From NCBI GenBank assembly GCA_964428745.1, contig CAYRYZ010000012.1:1-37743 (forward strand): DNA of 37,743 bases, written 5' to 3'. This document shows positions 34,615 to 37,743 of this stretch, in pieces. The DNA is from GCA-002713455 sp964428745. GTDB lineage: Bacteria; Fidelibacterota; Marinisomatia; Marinisomatales; TCS55. Both the position numbers and the translations under genes were made by a program. Below the pieces are notes generated by a model. It was given only the letters and a program-made list of their open reading frames with translations. It was not told the DNA's origin and did not search any database. Each line of letters begins with the position of its first letter. Position 1 is the first letter of the stretch.

Positions 34615-35174
34615 TGGCGAAAATAAAACGCAGAAAATCTTCGAAACTTTTTTCAACACCTCGCAAAAAAACTCGAGGTAATAAAGTTAAACAAATGGGT
34701 TTGATTAATGCTGGGATTGCTGTGATGTCTCTTCTATTAGTCGCCTTTATTTTTTCATTTTCAGGGAATCAAATACAGATGGGAGTTCCAATTGAAGTAA
34801 AATTTCCATCAATGCCAGACACTCCTAAACTAGCTACAGAAATTTATGAATCAAATCCAGTATTAGATGTACAAATTGAAATTCTTAATGGCTGTGGGAC
34901 TCCTGGAATTGCAGCAAAATTTTCTAAATTACTTAGAGACAAACGTGTGGATGTCGTACGTTCTGAAAATGCAGATCATTTTGAATATGAAAAAACTATT
35001 CTTATTCAACGCAATGAGAATATAAATGGCATGAAACTTGTAGCCAAAGCGCTTGGGTTCAATATTGAAAACTCTGAAAAAGTGATAACATCTATTGATC
35101 CAAATTTAGATGTTGATCTCACTTTAATAATTGGGAAAGATTACTCTTCAATTCCTTCTATAAAATTCTATTAA
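34614..35174 (+). CDS. LytR_C domain membrane protein
   Basis: The 186-residue protein starts at GTG 34614, within the preceding stop. A Lys/Arg-rich cytoplasmic start (IKRRKSSKLFSTPRKKTRG) leads to one membrane helix (about 29-48), then a periplasmic LytR_C domain (VQIEILNGCGTPGIAAKFSK near 83, VVRSENADHFEYEKT, TLIIGKDY). LytR_C domains occur alone or behind LCP phosphotransferases that attach polymers to the wall; no LCP domain is present here. Its role is therefore unclear, with envelope polymer handling the best guess. rsfS follows after 17 nt. Confidence 0.82.
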   Translation: MAKIKRRKSSKLFSTPRKKTRGNKVKQMGLINAGIAVMSLLLVAFIFSFSGNQIQMGVPIEVKFPSMPDTPKLATEIYESNPVLDVQIEILNGCGTPGIAAKFSKLLRDKRVDVVRSENADHFEYEKTILIQRNENINGMKLVAKALGFNIENSEKVITSIDPNLDVDLTLIIGKDYSSIPSIKFY

Positions 35175-35191
35175 ATAACTGACAAATTAAT

Positions 35192-35575
35192 TTGGCTAGC
35201 GCTTCCAAAGCTAAAGTTGTCAGTTCAAGTAATCTAGCAGCTAAAATCGCACAATTTGCATTAGATAAAAAGGCTGAAAAAGTTGTTAGTCTTAATGTTA
35301 AGGACTTAACAAGTATCGCTGATGAATTTGTTATTTGTTCTTCAGATACAAATATTCAAGTGAAAGCGATTGCAGATTCAATTAGAAAAAGCACTGACAC
35401 CAAACCAATTAGAGTTGAAGGATATGAGCATTTGAATTGGGTCCTATTAGATTATATTGATGTGATTGTACATATTTTTAAGACAGCCGAAAGAAATTAT
35501 TATAATATAGAAAAGCTATGGGCAGATGCCTCTATAAGAGAATTTAATGATGAAGATTGTATCTCAACTAACTGA
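35192..35575 (+). CDS. rsfS: Ribosomal silencing factor RsfS
   Basis: RsfS binds ribosomal protein uL14 and stops subunit joining when nutrients are low. The 127-residue protein has the family core ALDKKAEKVVSLNVKDLTSIADEFVICSS and the C-terminal EGYEHLNWVLLDYIDVIVHIF, ending FKTAERNYYNIEKLWADA. The length is usual. The start is TTG 35192 (MASASKAK), with no strong SD. The argS start lies 29 nt inside its 3' end, in another frame. Confidence 0.93.
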   Translation: MASASKAKVVSSSNLAAKIAQFALDKKAEKVVSLNVKDLTSIADEFVICSSDTNIQVKAIADSIRKSTDTKPIRVEGYEHLNWVLLDYIDVIVHIFKTAERNYYNIEKLWADASIREFNDEDCISTN

Positions 35576-37175
35576 AGCTCTAATTAAAAGCCTTTCTTCA
35601 CTAGAATACCCTGAGAAGAACATTCAATTGTCTCCACCTAATAATTCTGAATTTGGTGACTTATCCACGAATGTGGCATTAACATTAAGTAAAGATTTAA
35701 AGCAAAATCCAATGAATATTGGAAAAGCTATTGTTGATAATCTGTCTTTACCTGAAGACTTAATTGATGAGGTCACGATTTCTCAACCAGGGTTTATCAA
35801 TTTTAAAATCAGTAATAAATACTATTATAATATTCTTAATGAAATTATTGATAATAATAAATATGGACGAGGAAAATCAGGAGAAAACAAAACAGCAAAT
35901 GTCGAATTTGTAAGTGCTAACCCTACAGGGCCTTTAACTATTGGACACGGGAGAAATGCAGTTTTAGGAGATTGTATTGCTAATATACTTGAGTGGAATG
36001 GATTCAATGTAACTAGAGAATATTATTATAATGACGCAGGAAGACAAATGAGAATTTTGGGGCAATCAGTTGAGGCAAGATATTTTGAGCTATTAGATAA
36101 AGAATTCAAATTCCCAGATGATGGATACGAAGGAGACTATATCATAGAAATAGCAAAGTCAATCATTGAATCTCATGGTAAAGAATTAATAAAAGATGAT
36201 TCTATATTTCAATCGGAAGCAGAAAAATCAATATTTGAAGAAATTAAAGAAACCTTAAAAAAAATAGGAATTTCTTTTGATCAATTCACTAATGAAAAAA
36301 CTTTCTATGATAATGGAGATATTGATCAATTGCTAGATGATCTAAACAATAAAAATCTTATTTATGAAAAAGATGATGCTACATGGTTCAAAACAACTCA
36401 ACTTGGTAAAGAACAAGATAGGGTTTATATAAAAAGTACGGGGGAACCAACTTATCGTCTTCCAGACACTGCTTATCACAGAGACAAAGTTAATAGAGAA
36501 TATGACCTAATTGTTGATGTCTTTGGTGCAGATCATTTAGATACGTACCCAGATGTATTGCTAGCGCTAAATGCATTGGGCTTAAACACAGATCATATAA
36601 GAGTTCTTTTATATCAATTTGTGACTCTATTACGTGGTGGTGAAAAAGTAAAAATGTCAACACGTAAAGCTACGTTTGTTACTTTGAATGAATTAATAAA
36701 AGAAGTTGGTAGTGATGTAGTAAGATATTTTTTCATTATGCGAGGAGTAAATTCACATTTAAACTTTGATTTAGATCTTGCAAAAGATCAATCAGATAAA
36801 AACCCAGTTTATTATTTACAATATGCTCATGCGAGAATATGCAATATTATAAAACATGGTGACTCAATGGGTATTCTAAAAAATTCTGAGTGTAATCCAA
36901 GTTTATTAAATCATCCATCTGAGATTGCTTTATTAAAGCAATTAGAAAAATTTCCTGAAACAATTTATAACTCCCATCTATCTCTTGAACCACACAATAT
37001 TGCAAATTTTTTACATGAAATTGCAAATCGATTTCACAAATATTATGCTGATTGTCGAATTATTTCTGAAGATGAAGAATTAACCAATGCCCGACTTACA
37101 TTAAGTACAGCAACCAAAACTGTTATTGGAAATGGTTTAAAATTATTAGGTATCACAGCACCTGAAAAAATGTAA
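35547..37175 (+). CDS. argS: Arginyl-tRNA synthetase
   Basis: This class I synthetase charges tRNA-Arg with arginine. The 542-residue protein has the N-terminal Add-1 domain (SEFGDLSTNVALTLSK), the HIGH-type signature TGPLTIGHGRNAVLGD near residue 131, the catalytic-domain segment YYNDAGRQMRILGQSV, and KMSTRKATFVTL near 371 in place of KMSKS. A DALR anticodon-binding domain closes the protein (YYLQYAHARICNI near 420). Start MMKIVS; the second ATG (35550) is equally possible. It overlaps rsfS by 29 nt. Its stop is only 9 nt from the 3' end of the convergent tmRNA. Confidence 0.96.
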   Translation: MMKIVSQLTEALIKSLSSLEYPEKNIQLSPPNNSEFGDLSTNVALTLSKDLKQNPMNIGKAIVDNLSLPEDLIDEVTISQPGFINFKISNKYYYNILNEIIDNNKYGRGKSGENKTANVEFVSANPTGPLTIGHGRNAVLGDCIANILEWNGFNVTREYYYNDAGRQMRILGQSVEARYFELLDKEFKFPDDGYEGDYIIEIAKSIIESHGKELIKDDSIFQSEAEKSIFEEIKETLKKIGISFDQFTNEKTFYDNGDIDQLLDDLNNKNLIYEKDDATWFKTTQLGKEQDRVYIKSTGEPTYRLPDTAYHRDKVNREYDLIVDVFGADHLDTYPDVLLALNALGLNTDHIRVLLYQFVTLLRGGEKVKMSTRKATFVTLNELIKEVGSDVVRYFFIMRGVNSHLNFDLDLAKDQSDKNPVYYLQYAHARICNIIKHGDSMGILKNSECNPSLLNHPSEIALLKQLEKFPETIYNSHLSLEPHNIANFLHEIANRFHKYYADCRIISEDEELTNARLTLSTATKTVIGNGLKLLGITAPEKM

Positions 37176-37184
37176 GGATTTGAG

Positions 37185-37533
37185 TGGAGGCGGGGAGAAT
37201 CGAACTCCCGTCCGAAATAGAATCCCGGAAAACATCTACATGCTTAGTCAGTCAGATTATGCTCACTTATAACTGTCCTGATGACGCAACTATTACAAGC
37301 AAAGTCTGTTAAAGTCTTATCCTAATATCACAGACAACAATTAGGACCAGTCTATGAAATTGACGCTCTTAAATCTGGCCATAGACAAACCAAATTCAGA
37401 ACGGGCCACTTTAATTAAGCAGCGGCCATGTAGCCGTAATCGGCATTTATGGTTTTTCCAGGTGATTAACGAGATCCTGGACCTCGACATGCCATTTATC
37501 GCGATGCATATCCCGTCGAAACCGATCGCCCCC
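37185..37533 (-). ncRNA. ssrA: tmRNA (ssrA)
   Basis: tmRNA rescues stalled ribosomes and tags the unfinished protein. The 349-nt gene reads on the minus strand. The 5' end GGGGGCG (37533-37527) pairs with CGCCTCC at the 3' end (one G-U), followed by discriminator A; the T arm is GGGAG-TTCGATT-CTCCC. CCA is not encoded, as for the tRNA-Thr. The conserved 5' segment GGTTTCGACGGGATATGC is present. The tag frame, GCC at 37444 to TAA at 37417-37415, gives ADYGYMAAA, a short tag ending in AAA rather than LAA. Frames at 37341-37566 on both strands are shadows. Its 3' end nearly meets the argS stop. Confidence 0.97.
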
Positions 37534-37564
37534 ATTTTCAATAAACAATATCAATTATTAACCT

Positions 37565-37612
37565 AAAAAAGGGAAAGCCGCAGGATCTTCAAACTTGTGA
37601 AAATACTGCGGC
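37565..37612 (-). terminator. Probable intrinsic terminator on the minus strand
   Basis: Reading leftwards, GCCGCAG (37612-37606) pairs with CTGCGGC (37583-37577) across a 22-nt loop, and a run of Ts follows (complement of aaaaaa at 37565-37570, after a short tttccc). It would end a transcript coming from the right edge before the tmRNA gene. Confidence 0.5.
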
Positions 37613-37707
37613 GAATCTCCAAACTATAAGGCTCTGAACGCCAACCCAGAGCCCTATCACTTTTTCACTTGCCAACCTCTTTCCAATTTGAATTCTGCCA
37701 AAAGAGG
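37577..37707. other. Cluster of three perfect 7-bp stems, possible structured RNA
   Basis: Three perfect inverted repeats follow one another: GCCGCAG/CTGCGGC (37577-37583, 37606-37612), GGCTCTG/CAGAGCC (37630-37636, 37647-37653) and CCTCTTT/AAAGAGG (37676-37682, 37701-37707). On the minus strand the last stem ends in a T-tract, as a small RNA with a terminator would. No conserved RNA family is recognised. Confidence 0.35.
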
Positions 37708-37743
37708 CTATCAAATATAAAGGCAGAAAAAAATGGGACGCAA

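Larger units (their letters stand above)
37534..37743. other. Right-edge stretch without a confident gene
   Basis: Within this 210-base stretch I find no certain gene. On the plus strand an ATG at 37733 is followed by only 8 bases. On the minus strand one frame stays open from the edge for 47 codons and could be a C-terminus, but it crosses the three stems, so it is probably chance. The 3' end reads GGGACGCAA and cannot be judged without more sequence. Confidence 0.4.

Noticed and set aside
37341..37566. Two overlapping open frames on both strands near the right edge
   Set aside because: They fall in or around the tmRNA gene, whose paired ends are clear.
37590..37743. A minus-strand frame open from the right edge for 47 codons as a gene fragment
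   Set aside because: It crosses two of the hairpins and ends at the terminator; the peptide is not recognisable.

Overview
The window looks like an AT-rich chromosomal segment from a free-living Gram-negative bacterium. Support for a double membrane comes from an LptD-type outer-membrane protein, a secretin, several lipobox lipoproteins and a CcmH-like cytochrome c maturation protein. The gene style is compact: 1, 4, 8, 11 and 29 nt overlaps, many TTG starts, a eukaryote-like GlyRS and an Npt-like/HEAT/cyclic-nucleotide fusion. This suggests the Bacteroidota/Chlorobi/Fibrobacterota neighbourhood, possibly Marinimicrobia (SAR406). That placement is inference from gene style, not from a search. 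I see no insertion sequence, prophage, integrase or CRISPR array.

Left part (1-9.3 kb). A partial gene for an exported Asp/His/Gly-rich protein runs off the left edge on the minus strand and carries four exact 21-bp tandem repeats. A CRP-type palindrome lies upstream of it. Behind it is a two-gene unit, a lipoprotein followed by a secretin with a long C-terminal extension. Divergent from these are a small membrane protein and a 1054-residue fusion of a nucleotide-transporter-like domain, HEAT-like repeats and a cyclic-nucleotide-binding domain. Next comes a minus-strand pair: an exported 5'-nucleotidase-like protein that has lost key active-site residues, and a small membrane protein. A methyltransferase follows.

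Middle (9.3-27 kb). tRNA-Thr(CGU), a second methyltransferase and an FKBP lipoprotein precede a long plus-strand run: lptD, DUF2007, hisS, topA, ccmH-like, glyS, BI-1/YccA, PepSY-like, D-aminoacylase-like lipoprotein and gamma-glutamyltransferase lipoprotein. The last two would release amino acids from N-acyl-D-amino acids and gamma-glutamyl compounds outside the cytoplasm. A convergent purine nucleoside phosphorylase/rlmN pair shares its final CTAG with the ggt stop codon.

Right part (27-37.7 kb). A moxR/DUF58 pair converges on a TPR lipoprotein and a PfkB kinase. A phosphoesterase follows, then a tightly packed run: iscS-type desulfurase, mnmA, a small exported protein, a LytR_C protein, rsfS and argS. 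The desulfurase and MnmA make a sulfur relay to tRNA wobble uridine; the later genes serve translation. The convergent tmRNA gene (ssrA) starts 9 nt after the argS stop and encodes a short tag, ADYGYMAAA. The last 170 bases hold three perfect 7-bp stems and no certain gene.

The best candidates for something undescribed are the left-edge exported repeat protein with its CRP-type site beside the extended secretin/lipoprotein pair, the transporter-HEAT-CNBD fusion, the substituted nucleotidase homologue, and the probable ATT start of topA.
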